DNA of 10,948 bases from an uncultured Methylobacter sp. (lineage in GTDB: Bacteria > Pseudomonadota > Gammaproteobacteria > Methylococcales > Methylomonadaceae), in the NCBI GenBank assembly GCA_903831545.1, contig CAIKYI010000145.1, forward strand, positions 1-10,948, read 5' to 3'. The position numbers were made by a program, and so were the translations under genes. Under the pieces are notes generated by a model, which did no database searches, had not been told where the DNA came from, and worked only from the letters and a program-made list of their open reading frames with translations. Below, piece by piece: positions 1 to 7,144 of this stretch (position 1 is the stretch's first letter; the number at the start of each line of letters is the position of its first letter).

Positions 1-1661
1 ACTGCATAGCCCCCAGCCTGCCGGACTTCTATAATGCAGCCATCAACGGCACAGCTATTGGCTTTGGCGCAGGTTCTTGCGGGGCGGCGGCTGTGACTGG
101 AAAACTCGTTATTGTTGAGGACATCGCCACCCATCCCTATTGGAAATCTTTAAAGGAATTAGCTGCACGAGCAGTATTAGGTTCCTGCTGGTCGCAGCCT
201 ATCCTCTCATCATCGGGGCAGATTCTAGGTACGTTTGCCATCTATCATCATACTCAGCACACACCTTCGGAACCAGACCTTTATCTGATCGAACAATCCG
301 CCCATCTGGCCAGCATCGCTATTCAACGTAAGCAGGCGGAAGAGGAAATCCGTAAGCTGGCGTTCTTTGATGTGCTGACCAAACTGCCCAACCGGCGCTT
401 GCTAATGGACCGGTTGCACTTGGCATTGTCGGTCTCGGCGCGGAGCAATCATTATGGGGCGCTGTTGTTTCTTGATATGGACAGATTCAAAACTGTTAAC
501 GACACGCTGGGTCATGATTATGGCGACCTGTTGCTGGTTGAAACAGCTAACCGCATTCAGGCTTGTGTGCGGGAAATGGATACCGTGGCCCGTTTTGGCG
601 GGGATGAGTTCGTAGTGCTACTCGAAGAAGTGGATGATCAGGCCGAAGTTACATTACAGAAAGTATCCCTGATTGCCGAAAAAATACGTGTTGCCCTGGC
701 TGAGCCATATCGGCTTAATGGCAATATACAGAATAGTTCGCCCAGCATTGGGGTGTGTTTGTATCTGGGCAAGAATGTGTCAATGGAGACCCTGCTTAAA
801 CAGGCCGATATGGCGATGTACCAAGCCAAGGATTCCGGTCGCAACACAATACGCTTCTTTGATCCGGTCATGCAACAGGCAGCAGAAAAACGCTCCGTGT
901 TAGAGTCAGATTTACGTCATGCAGTGCCCGACCAGCAATTACATTTGCATTATCAGGTCCAGGTAGATAATGATCTTCGTCCGATGGGAGCAGAGGCTCT
1001 GGTACGCTGGATGCATCCAAAGCATGGCATGGTTTCTCCCAAGCAATTTATTCCAATCGCCGAGGAAAGTTCATTGATTCTGGATATTGGCGATTGGGTT
1101 TTAGACGCAGCTTGTCGTGTATTGAGTGCCTGGAGTAATAATGAACTAACCTGCAACCTGACACTGTCCGTCAACGTGAGCGCCCAGCAGTTTAAGCAAC
1201 ATGATTTCGTTAAAAAAACAGCTTTAACCTTAAGTATTCATAACATTGCGGCATCGCGTTTGAAATTGGAATTAACCGAGAGCGTGGTGCTAAATGATGT
1301 AAATGACGTAATATCCAAGATGCAAGCTTTGAAAGCGCTCGGTGTCAGTGTGTCGATGGACGATTTTGGCACGGGTTATTCCTCGCTATCATATTTGAAA
1401 CGATTGCCGCTTGACCAGATCAAGATTGACCAGAGCTTCGTACGCGACATCGCAACCGATCCAAATGATGCAATGATGGTTCAAACTATCATCGATATGG
1501 CCAAGAACTTTGGTTTGAATTTGATCGCCGAAGGCGTAGAGACCCAAGCGCAACTGGCATTCTTACAAGAACATGGCTGCATGGCCTATCAGGGTTATTT
1601 GTTCGCTAAGCCAGTACCCATTGAACAATTTGAATTGTTACTTAAGAAAAACTTGCCCTGA
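1..1661 (+). CDS. GAF-GGDEF-EAL cyclic-di-GMP enzyme, 5'-truncated by the window start
   Basis: Bifunctional-type c-di-GMP signalling protein (diguanylate cyclase plus phosphodiesterase domains). The reading frame (codons from position 3) is open to the window edge. The GTG at 93 is not the true start, because the 30 codons before it already encode GAF-like sequence (PSLPDFYNAAINGTAIG, then GAGSCG). Numbering residues from that GTG: a GAF domain tail runs to about 78, a linker helix to about 90, GGDEF about 90-255 and EAL about 270-520. The GGDEF signature is intact at 169-173, preceded five residues earlier by an RxxD inhibitory site (REMD). The EAL domain keeps EAL (301-303), Asn361, the ELTES glutamates, DDFGTGYSS (423 on), Lys444, the EGVE glutamates and QGYLF. 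Both domains therefore look catalytically competent, although tandem proteins often use only one activity. It is convergent with the next gene. No strong terminator follows it. The signal sensed by the GAF domain cannot be told. Confidence 0.95.
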   Translation, partial: CIAPSLPDFYNAAINGTAIGFGAGSCGAAAVTGKLVIVEDIATHPYWKSLKELAARAVLGSCWSQPILSSSGQILGTFAIYHHTQHTPSEPDLYLIEQSAHLASIAIQRKQAEEEIRKLAFFDVLTKLPNRRLLMDRLHLALSVSARSNHYGALLFLDMDRFKTVNDTLGHDYGDLLLVETANRIQACVREMDTVARFGGDEFVVLLEEVDDQAEVTLQKVSLIAEKIRVALAEPYRLNGNIQNSSPSIGVCLYLGKNVSMETLLKQADMAMYQAKDSGRNTIRFFDPVMQQAAEKRSVLESDLRHAVPDQQLHLHYQVQVDNDLRPMGAEALVRWMHPKHGMVSPKQFIPIAEESSLILDIGDWVLDAACRVLSAWSNNELTCNLTLSVNVSAQQFKQHDFVKKTALTLSIHNIAASRLKLELTESVVLNDVNDVISKMQALKALGVSVSMDDFGTGYSSLSYLKRLPLDQIKIDQSFVRDIATDPNDAMMVQTIIDMAKNFGLNLIAEGVETQAQLAFLQEHGCMAYQGYLFAKPVPIEQFELLLKKNLP

Positions 1662-1786
1662 TCATGCTCATAATATTGGTTTTAAATATATGACAAGGCC
1701 TCACTGAGCATAGTCTTGAGCCTACAAAAACAGAAGTCTTTGAAGACAGATTGAAATGGTGATACTCAAAATGCTTCCCTTGCAGG

Positions 1787-2107
1787 TTACAAAAACTTAA
1801 TCGCGGCAATGACTATGCAACCAACAGTCAAGGTGGTTGCAAAGGACCAGACCATAAAATGATCCATACGCGAAGTCAGTTGATCAAAGCGTTTATCCAT
1901 TTGCTCAGACCGCTTATCCATATCTTCGCGTAGTGCCTTCATTTCACTGCGCAAATCAATATCCAAATGAGCAAAATGATTGGTCTGGGCCTTGAGCATC
2001 AAAATCATCATTTGATCCGATGATATACCTTGCCCACTGGCAACTTGATTCATCACTTTTTGCGCTTGACTGTCCAGCCACTCCTCAAAAAACTCGTCAT
2101 CAAACAT
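1787..2107 (-). CDS. Small coiled-coil protein with C-terminal membrane anchor, unknown function
   Basis: A 106-residue protein that I do not recognise as a named family. It has an acidic N-terminus (MFDDEFFEEWLD), a helical middle part, a charged probable coiled coil at about 48-83 containing a duplicated MDKR motif (DMDKRSEQMDKRFDQL), and one hydrophobic segment at about 84-105 ending in KFL at the C-terminus. The layout suggests a tail-anchored inner-membrane protein with a cytoplasmic coiled coil; this is inference from composition. The ATG at 2107 is preceded at suitable distance by a purine-rich site (AGGGGGC). It is on the same strand as the T2SS operon but 417 nt beyond gspD and past a strong hairpin, so it is probably transcribed separately. 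Coding potential is supported by the coherent amphipathic and transmembrane pattern; no function is assigned. Confidence 0.7.
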   Translation of the reverse strand: MFDDEFFEEWLDSQAQKVMNQVASGQGISSDQMMILMLKAQTNHFAHLDIDLRSEMKALREDMDKRSEQMDKRFDQLTSRMDHFMVWSFATTLTVGCIVIAAIKFL

Positions 2108-2212
2108 TCAGCCCCCTGTTTCTTTGGCTTAATGTTTTAAACTTTATCACAATATTACTGAAGCAGGATGCCAGCAGCGTTCTTGAACAGCCGAAGAGAG
2201 TTAAATAATGGT

Positions 2213-2275
2213 TAGAGGGTAACGAAACCAATTAACACATGATGGGTTTCGCTATCGCTCTACCCATCCTTCCTG
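2213..2275. repeat. Short interspersed palindromic repeat-like element (GGGTTTCGC...CTCTACCC type)
   Basis: Contains GATGGGT (2241-2247) paired with ACCCATC (2262-2268), and CGAAACC (2223-2229) paired with GGTTTCG (2245-2251). The core GGGTTTCGCTATCGCTCTAC matches, from memory, a type of short intergenic repeat scattered through environmental gammaproteobacterial genomes. Its boundaries are uncertain, and only one copy is visible in this window. Confidence 0.5.
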
Positions 2276-2311
2276 CCACTTCACAGAGCCATAGGTGCTG
2301 AACAAAGTGAC

Positions 2312-2377
2312 GCGCATCGATCGCGAACGATGCGCCGCCTATCGTTGGCAGCATCCTATATCAGCTTGATAGGCTGC
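2312..2377. other. Pair of intergenic inverted repeats, possible structured RNA or repeat
   Basis: GCGCATCG at 2312-2319 pairs perfectly with CGATGCGC at 2328-2335 (8 bp, 8-nt loop). AACGAT (2326-2331) can instead pair with ATCGTT (2341-2346), so the two helices exclude each other. A further hairpin at 2348-2377 pairs GCAG with CTGC and CCTAT with ATAGG around a 3-nt bulge. There is no credible ORF here. Together with the flanking repeat and hairpin, this accounts for most of the 417-nt gene-free stretch 2108-2524. Confidence 0.35.
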
Positions 2378-2434
2378 GCAAAACATAGTGAAGCTCATCA
2401 ACGCCGGTTGCAAACTAATTGATTATAAAACGAG

Positions 2435-2482
2435 CAAAGCCAGCTTTAAACGCCGGCATCGCGGCGTTTAAAGCTGGCTTTG
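2435..2482 (-). terminator. 21-bp perfect hairpin after gspD, likely operon terminator
   Basis: The arms 2435-2455 and 2462-2482 are perfectly complementary over 21 bp around a 6-nt loop. It lies 42 nt beyond the gspD stop. On the minus strand the stem is followed by CTCGTTTTATAATC, so the T-tract is short (TTTT) and displaced by four bases. Because it is symmetrical it could also stop plus-strand transcripts. The position supports termination of the T2SS mRNA or protection of its 3' end; the weak T-tract is the main doubt. Confidence 0.6.
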
Positions 2483-2524
2483 AGGTTTACAGCAAAAATG
2501 CTTGATAGCTTATTTTATGGCTGA

Positions 2525-4726
2525 TTATTCTGGAGCAACCGCTTTGGATTCGTAAATTCCGGTTAATTTGCGTTTAAATTCGTCGGAAATTAGCCTGGAA
2601 TCCTGTTTGGTTTTTACTACTCTAGGAGTGATTAAAACGACTAGTTCCTTTTTGGTTTTATCATATAGTGTACTGCCAAATAATGGCCCTATCCACGGAA
2701 TCTCATACAAAAAAGGAATTCCGCCTTTATTTTCAGTATTTTCTTCATTGATTAAGCCGCCTAACACGATCGTTTCTCCATCCTGCACAGCCACGGAACT
2801 TTCAATTTCTTTTTTATCAATGGTAGGGGTTTGTTGTTGAGTAAGAGTAGTACCTGAAGATGGTAAACTCACTACACTACTAACAATTTGCTTGATGTCC
2901 ATAATAACCATGCCATTCGCGTTGACCCTGGGCGTAACATCCAGGGTGACGCCGGTATCCTTATATTGAATTGAATTGGTTTGAGCAAAGGAGCCACCAG
3001 TCGCCGTCCCGGAGAGAGGAATTGATGAGCCGCCGGTTGATACCGGTACTTGTTGACCGACATTTATTTTCGCATCCTGATTATTCAACACCATTAACGA
3101 TGGCGACGAAATTACATTAACGTTACCCTTACCGGCTTGGGCGCTTAATATGGCGTTGACTAGTCCAGAATTATAAACAGCGCTTAATCCTCCTGAAGCA
3201 AAAGCAGCGCCACCGGCAGTGGCTATTTGGCCTAGAGTTGCCCCAGTAGAGCCGCTACTAATGCTACTGCCCTCATGATCTAAAAACCACTGGATGCCGT
3301 ACTTTAAATTATCCGTCAAATTAACAGAGACAACTGACGCATCAATCAACACCTGCAACGGCAATATATCCAGTTGCTTAATAATCGGTAATACAATGTC
3401 ATATTCTCGCGGTGTAGCGACTATAATCAATGAGTTATTGCCCTTATCAGATATGATTTTCACATTGTCTACATCTGCAACGGTCGCGGTTCCTGTCGCA
3501 GAAGAACCGCCCGACTTGCTGCTGGATTTCTTTTTGCTGGACGAGGTAGATGCCATCGAACCGCCTGTACCGCCACTCGACGCCTGTGAGGGATCTGTCG
3601 GCTGTTTATTGGTCACTTCAGCGGATTTTTTACCAGGGGCCACTTTGCCTGCGGAACTGCCAGAGGCTTGACCGGTAAAAATGCCGTTCAGGGTGTCGGC
3701 CAGTTCTTCGGCATTGGTATTTTGAACCTTGTAAACGTTGACCCCGCCGCCGGAGGCAGTGTTGGCTTTATCCAGCCTGAGTATCCAGCTTTCAATGTCC
3801 TGTAAATAACGCGATTGATGGGTAATAGCCATTACCGCATTCATCCGTTCGATAGGCAGAAAGCGGAAAAAACTGGAATCATCGTCTTTGGACTTACTGT
3901 TAAAGACTTCTTCCAGTTCCTTGATAATGGTTTCCGGTTCGGTATGCGCCAAGGGATACAAGCCAAAAGAACGGCCTTTCAACACATCAATATCAAAGGT
4001 GCTGACCATATCCATTACCCGCCCCAATTCATCGGGCGTACCGGACGCGACCAGGATATTGCGGGTGTTATCGGTGGTGAGGATGGTTTTTTCCTGAACC
4101 AACGGTTTAAGCACTTCCATCAGATCCAGTACTGCGACATTTCTGATCGGAATAACTCTAACTTGATAACCGGTTTTACCGGCCACACCGGGCGCGGCAA
4201 AATTTGAGCTGTACAAGGCTTCGCTGGCCGGTTCGATATGATAAATGCTGGCGTCTTTGATCAGCACCGCATTGTTCATGCGCAGCAACATTTCCAGGGT
4301 TGGAATCAGTTCGTCTTTACTTAACGGATCAGTGGTTTGCAAGGTAACTTTGCCGGTCACTTTGGGACTGAGCACGTAGTTTTGCCCGAGGATATCGCTT
4401 AACACCACCTTGGCCACTTCGCCCAAATCTGCTTCGTCAAAATTCAAACTGTATGAACCTTCGCCGCCGGCTTTGGTTTTTCTGTGCGTTTCCGGTGTGT
4501 TGGGCACATACTGGCCGGTACCGGGAAACAATTCACTTTTGACTCTGGGTTTTTCGGTGGGCAGAACTTTGCCCTGATTTTTTGACGGGTCTTCGGCCGG
4601 CTCATTTTTAACCGGCGCCAATGGTAATCTGGTAGCCTGTTTTGGGCCCAGCAATTCACAACTTGACAGCGATAAACCTACAACTAGCAAACAGCACGTT
4701 GTTGTTATTTTTTTGACCTTAGTCAT
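2525..4726 (-). CDS. gspD: T2SS outer-membrane secretin GspD
   Basis: Forms the multimeric outer-membrane channel through which folded exoproteins leave the periplasm. The 733-residue product begins with a lipoprotein signal, lipobox LSSC with Cys23 and Glu24 at +2, consistent with outer-membrane sorting. The domains are N0 (about 91-165), N1 (188-248), N2 (252-320), N3 (328-455) and the secretin barrel (458-703), followed by a short C-terminal tail. Diagnostic pieces are VPVSTGG (561-567), in the region of the central gate loop, and VQDGETIVLGGLI followed by the IPWIGPLFGS segment and ELVVLITPRVV. N3 carries a flexible Ser/Gly/Lys-rich insert at about 353-418, a common place for linkers in GspD. 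The ATG overlaps the preceding stop by one base (TAATG), with GAGGG 9 nt upstream as a clear ribosome binding site. As the last gene of the operon it follows the xps-type order. Being a lipoprotein, it may not need a separate pilotin; that is inference. Confidence 0.97.
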   Translation of the reverse strand: MTKVKKITTTCCLLVVGLSLSSCELLGPKQATRLPLAPVKNEPAEDPSKNQGKVLPTEKPRVKSELFPGTGQYVPNTPETHRKTKAGGEGSYSLNFDEADLGEVAKVVLSDILGQNYVLSPKVTGKVTLQTTDPLSKDELIPTLEMLLRMNNAVLIKDASIYHIEPASEALYSSNFAAPGVAGKTGYQVRVIPIRNVAVLDLMEVLKPLVQEKTILTTDNTRNILVASGTPDELGRVMDMVSTFDIDVLKGRSFGLYPLAHTEPETIIKELEEVFNSKSKDDDSSFFRFLPIERMNAVMAITHQSRYLQDIESWILRLDKANTASGGGVNVYKVQNTNAEELADTLNGIFTGQASGSSAGKVAPGKKSAEVTNKQPTDPSQASSGGTGGSMASTSSSKKKSSSKSGGSSATGTATVADVDNVKIISDKGNNSLIIVATPREYDIVLPIIKQLDILPLQVLIDASVVSVNLTDNLKYGIQWFLDHEGSSISSGSTGATLGQIATAGGAAFASGGLSAVYNSGLVNAILSAQAGKGNVNVISSPSLMVLNNQDAKINVGQQVPVSTGGSSIPLSGTATGGSFAQTNSIQYKDTGVTLDVTPRVNANGMVIMDIKQIVSSVVSLPSSGTTLTQQQTPTIDKKEIESSVAVQDGETIVLGGLINEENTENKGGIPFLYEIPWIGPLFGSTLYDKTKKELVVLITPRVVKTKQDSRLISDEFKRKLTGIYESKAVAPE

Positions 4727-5352
4727 TATTGGTTACCCTCAGGTGTCTCTTCATTAGTATTTTCAATAGTTTCCACTGCCGGTTCAGCAGCGGCTGGATC
4801 TGGTATAGTGCCCGGAACAGGCGGCACTGCGCCATTCCTGGAGGCTGTTTTTACTTTGGGTTTTCTAAGCAATAATTCCTTCTCGCTACTGCCCTGCCTG
4901 AACATTACCTTGTCGGCATTGATTTCCGTCAGTTTCCAACCGTCAAGCTCATCGCCTACGGTTATTTTTCTAAAATTGTCCTTGGCAGCTTTTGATTTGG
5001 AGCGACTGAACAGGGCCGATATTTTTTCACCCTTACCGTAAACGCCGGACAATTGCCAATCAAAGTTTTCCAATTTTACTGCGGCTTGTTCCGCCTCGGG
5101 ACTTGGTTCTTCAACAGGGCGTCTACCTTTGATAAATAAAGGCCGGGCCACCAAATCGACATAACTATCTTCGGTCTGTTTGCCCAGCTCTATGTCCGGA
5201 AGCGTATCGACTTTGTAATCCTGCCTTTTTTCATCACTGATTGAGGTTAGCAAATCGTGTTGCGTGTAGGTTGCAAAGCCCCATTCCCCGGCAATAATCA
5301 CACTCAAGCCAAGGCAGATAGAGACTAATAATCTTATGAGTTTAGTATTCAT
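4726..5352 (-). CDS. gspN: T2SS inner-membrane connector, GspC/XpsN type
   Basis: A 208-residue bitopic protein with a short cytoplasmic N-terminus, one membrane segment at about 6-28 and a periplasmic remainder. Residues about 66-168 resemble the GspC homology region: DLVARPLFIKGRRP, then WQLSGVYG, then VGDELDGWKLTEI and an ELLLRKPKV strand. In the Xanthomonas system the gene at this position, xpsN, is the GspC equivalent that bridges the L/M platform and the secretin, so that role is inferred here. There is no PDZ domain or coiled coil after the homology region, only a disordered Pro/Glu/Ala-rich tail (about 170-208). The start ATG overlaps the gspM stop as ATGA, and the stop overlaps gspD. 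The symbol follows the xps-type naming; gspC would be equally defensible. Confidence 0.8.
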   Translation of the reverse strand: MNTKLIRLLVSICLGLSVIIAGEWGFATYTQHDLLTSISDEKRQDYKVDTLPDIELGKQTEDSYVDLVARPLFIKGRRPVEEPSPEAEQAAVKLENFDWQLSGVYGKGEKISALFSRSKSKAAKDNFRKITVGDELDGWKLTEINADKVMFRQGSSEKELLLRKPKVKTASRNGAVPPVPGTIPDPAAAEPAVETIENTNEETPEGNQ

Positions 5353-5936
5353 TTCGGCTGCTTTCTCATAAAACTAACTGCCTGAAAATTGACATTTAAT
5401 TCGTTACTAGGCTCAATCTGACGTGTTGTTCTGCTTCTTATGCCACGCATCGGTCTTATGTCGATCTGATTGATAATAATCAGCGGGGTTGCCGTTTCAA
5501 TCTTGTACAACACGGTTCTAAGCACTTCGCTATTTCCGGTCATTCTTACACTGACGGTTATGCGGCTAAATTCGTTTTTGGTTGTAACCGGAAGCGCCTG
5601 GGTACTGCTTAATTGGCCGCCAGCTTCAACGATGGCTTTTTTAATAAACTCCTGAACCTCAGCCGAGGCCAACGCGCCGGTGCCCTGACTGTTTAAAAGT
5701 CCCTGGGTCTGATGCTGCTCTTTAATGGAATTCATGCTGGCAATAACGGCGTCTTTTTTGGCCAGAATCCGTTCGTATTGCTGTAATCTGAAAACCAGAT
5801 TATTTTTAGCGTCGCGCAGTTCCAGGTCTTTGTTAACGATGGGTACGATAACCACAAAAATAAACAGCAGGATCAACGTTCCCAGTAGAGCCAAGGCCAT
5901 CCATCGTTGTATTTGCTGATTGCTGGCCTTGATCAT
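5349..5936 (-). CDS. gspM: T2SS inner-membrane platform protein GspM (subtype b, PilO-like)
   Basis: A 195-residue protein with a cytoplasmic start, one membrane helix at about 13-34, a periplasmic coiled coil at about 36-75 and a ferredoxin-like PilO/GspM-type domain at about 85-190. It contains VQEFIKKAIVEAGGQL, then SRITVSVRMTGNSEVLRTVL, then IETATPLIIINQIDIRP. This pattern (small-residue helix, conserved beta strand, TPLIIINQIDI) is typical of the GspM subtype-b family found in xps-like clusters. It is expected to pair with GspL in the inner-membrane platform that couples the cytoplasmic ATPase to pseudopilus growth. Both ends are coupled to neighbours through ATGA overlaps, to gspL upstream and the GspC/N gene downstream. 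The assignment rests on position and topology more than on invariant residues. Confidence 0.85.
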   Translation of the reverse strand: MIKASNQQIQRWMALALLGTLILLFIFVVIVPIVNKDLELRDAKNNLVFRLQQYERILAKKDAVIASMNSIKEQHQTQGLLNSQGTGALASAEVQEFIKKAIVEAGGQLSSTQALPVTTKNEFSRITVSVRMTGNSEVLRTVLYKIETATPLIIINQIDIRPMRGIRSRTTRQIEPSNELNVNFQAVSFMRKQPK

Positions 5937-7144
5937 TTTGGCCTCCCGTTATCCATGGGACTGACTGTCGCGGGGCCATGCAAATCGGGCGCTGGCGCTG
6001 TTTTGCCCGGGGTGGCTTTTGCTTGCGTTGCCGGGGTCACATCAACAGTAATCTGGAACCGCTCCTGCTGGCTGACCTTATCCTGGGTAACCGGCGACAC
6101 GAAACGGGCGTTGGCAAACATGTCAGACTCTTCCAAAACGCCAATCAAGGCAGACGCGGCCGGAGATTCGCCCTGTATTTGCAAATGGCCGTCCGAATAT
6201 TGCGCATAGCCCAGCCAGGTATCATCTTTCATTATCGTGCTTAAGTTACTGAACATTTCGATTACCGCCGGAACTGTTTTTTTCTCGGCTATCAATAGCC
6301 GTGTTTCCTCAATCATTCCGTCAATTTCGAGTTGCATGGCCTTAACGCCCTTGGCGCTTTTTTCTATGGCGTCAATTTTTTCCTGTAACACATTGACTGT
6401 TTGATATTCAAACCAGGGAGGCAACGCCAGCACCGCGCCCAACAGCAAAAAAATCGCCACACCCAGTCCCGAATAGATCAGGCGCGGGGTATTTGAGGTT
6501 TTTTCTCTGAGGCTTTCGGGTAATAAATTGTAATTGTCGTAGCTGTGTTCCAGATCATTGGGCGTCGCTTCATAATCGACAAATAGCGGCGACAGGCCCA
6601 GGGAGCGGATGTCTTCATACAGCACATCAAAGGTTTCCCTGAGCGTTAAGATCAGCATAACCCTGATTTGTCCGGGCTCATTGTCAACGTCCAGGGCCTT
6701 AACAGCAAAATAAACCTGATCTTCCTTAAACGGCGTGTAGCGATCCAGCTCATAACCTACAACCTGAGCCAAATTGTCTTTGACGGCAGCCGGCAGACAC
6801 AGTTCTTTTTGAATGGCGTCCTGCCCGGTCAATCTTAGTATGACCGTTGCTTTAGCCAGCTTTTCGTCTTTGCCCAGCAACGCTTTATATTGGGCAATGC
6901 CGGTGGCATTACGCTCCAGTGTTGCCAGAGGTTCGGTTGCGTTCGCCACGTCAGTATCGGCATCTTTGGCATCCTGTATATAAGTCAGCGTTAACTGATC
7001 GTCATGGGGACGAATGACAATAAAGCCGTGCGTCTCGTAAACCAGTTTTTGGACTTTTTCGGGCACCAGAAATTCAAGTTCGCGCAACCACCAGCGGAAG
7101 AACTTTTTGGCGTCCAGATTAATTGTTGAATTCAGGCTCGTCAT
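5933..7144 (-). CDS. gspL: T2SS inner-membrane platform protein GspL (PilN-like periplasmic part)
   Basis: A 403-residue bitopic protein. The cytoplasmic region (about 1-220) resembles the actin-like GspL/PilM fold and contains the family-like stretch from ELCLPAAVKDNL to YELDRYTPFKEDQVYF (about 114-146). One membrane helix follows at about 223-243, then a coiled coil at about 248-287 and a ferredoxin-like domain of PilN type at about 288-372. The last 30 residues are a Pro/Ala/Thr-rich disordered tail. In the T2SS, GspL recruits the GspE ATPase on the cytoplasmic side and binds GspM in the membrane. The ATG lies inside the 3' end of gspK (26-nt overlap), and the stop forms ATGA with gspM. 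Some databases may label this protein as a PilN-domain or fimbrial assembly protein; its position between K and M supports GspL. Confidence 0.88.
   Translation of the reverse strand: MTSLNSTINLDAKKFFRWWLRELEFLVPEKVQKLVYETHGFIVIRPHDDQLTLTYIQDAKDADTDVANATEPLATLERNATGIAQYKALLGKDEKLAKATVILRLTGQDAIQKELCLPAAVKDNLAQVVGYELDRYTPFKEDQVYFAVKALDVDNEPGQIRVMLILTLRETFDVLYEDIRSLGLSPLFVDYEATPNDLEHSYDNYNLLPESLREKTSNTPRLIYSGLGVAIFLLLGAVLALPPWFEYQTVNVLQEKIDAIEKSAKGVKAMQLEIDGMIEETRLLIAEKKTVPAVIEMFSNLSTIMKDDTWLGYAQYSDGHLQIQGESPAASALIGVLEESDMFANARFVSPVTQDKVSQQERFQITVDVTPATQAKATPGKTAPAPDLHGPATVSPMDNGRPK

Noticed and set aside
93..95. GTG as the start of the GGDEF-EAL protein
   Set aside because: The upstream in-frame codons 3-92 encode recognisable GAF sequence, so the gene begins outside the window.
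1664..1711. ATGCTCA/TGAGCAT inverted repeat as a terminator of the GGDEF-EAL gene
   Set aside because: It is only 7 bp with a 34-nt loop and no T-tract, so chance is a sufficient explanation.
2020..2208. 62-codon plus-strand ORF overlapping the small coiled-coil gene
   Set aside because: It is antisense to the better-supported minus-strand gene and has no convincing start signal or domain pattern.
2431..2482. CRISPR-like or transposon-end interpretation of the long inverted repeat
   Set aside because: There is a single hairpin with no spacer series, no target duplication visible and no transposase nearby.
3294..3671. 125-codon plus-strand ORF inside gspD
   Set aside because: It is the antisense reading of the N3 insert and barrel start; its acidic, Leu-rich composition follows from the Ser/Lys codons on the other strand.
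3815..4207. 130-codon plus-strand ORF inside gspD
   Set aside because: It is antisense to a fully convincing secretin frame, and its translation shows no family features.
5907..6244. Plus-strand ORFs of 88 and 100 codons over the gspL 3' end
   Set aside because: They are antisense to the Pro/Ala-rich GspL tail, whose GC-rich codons keep other frames open by chance.
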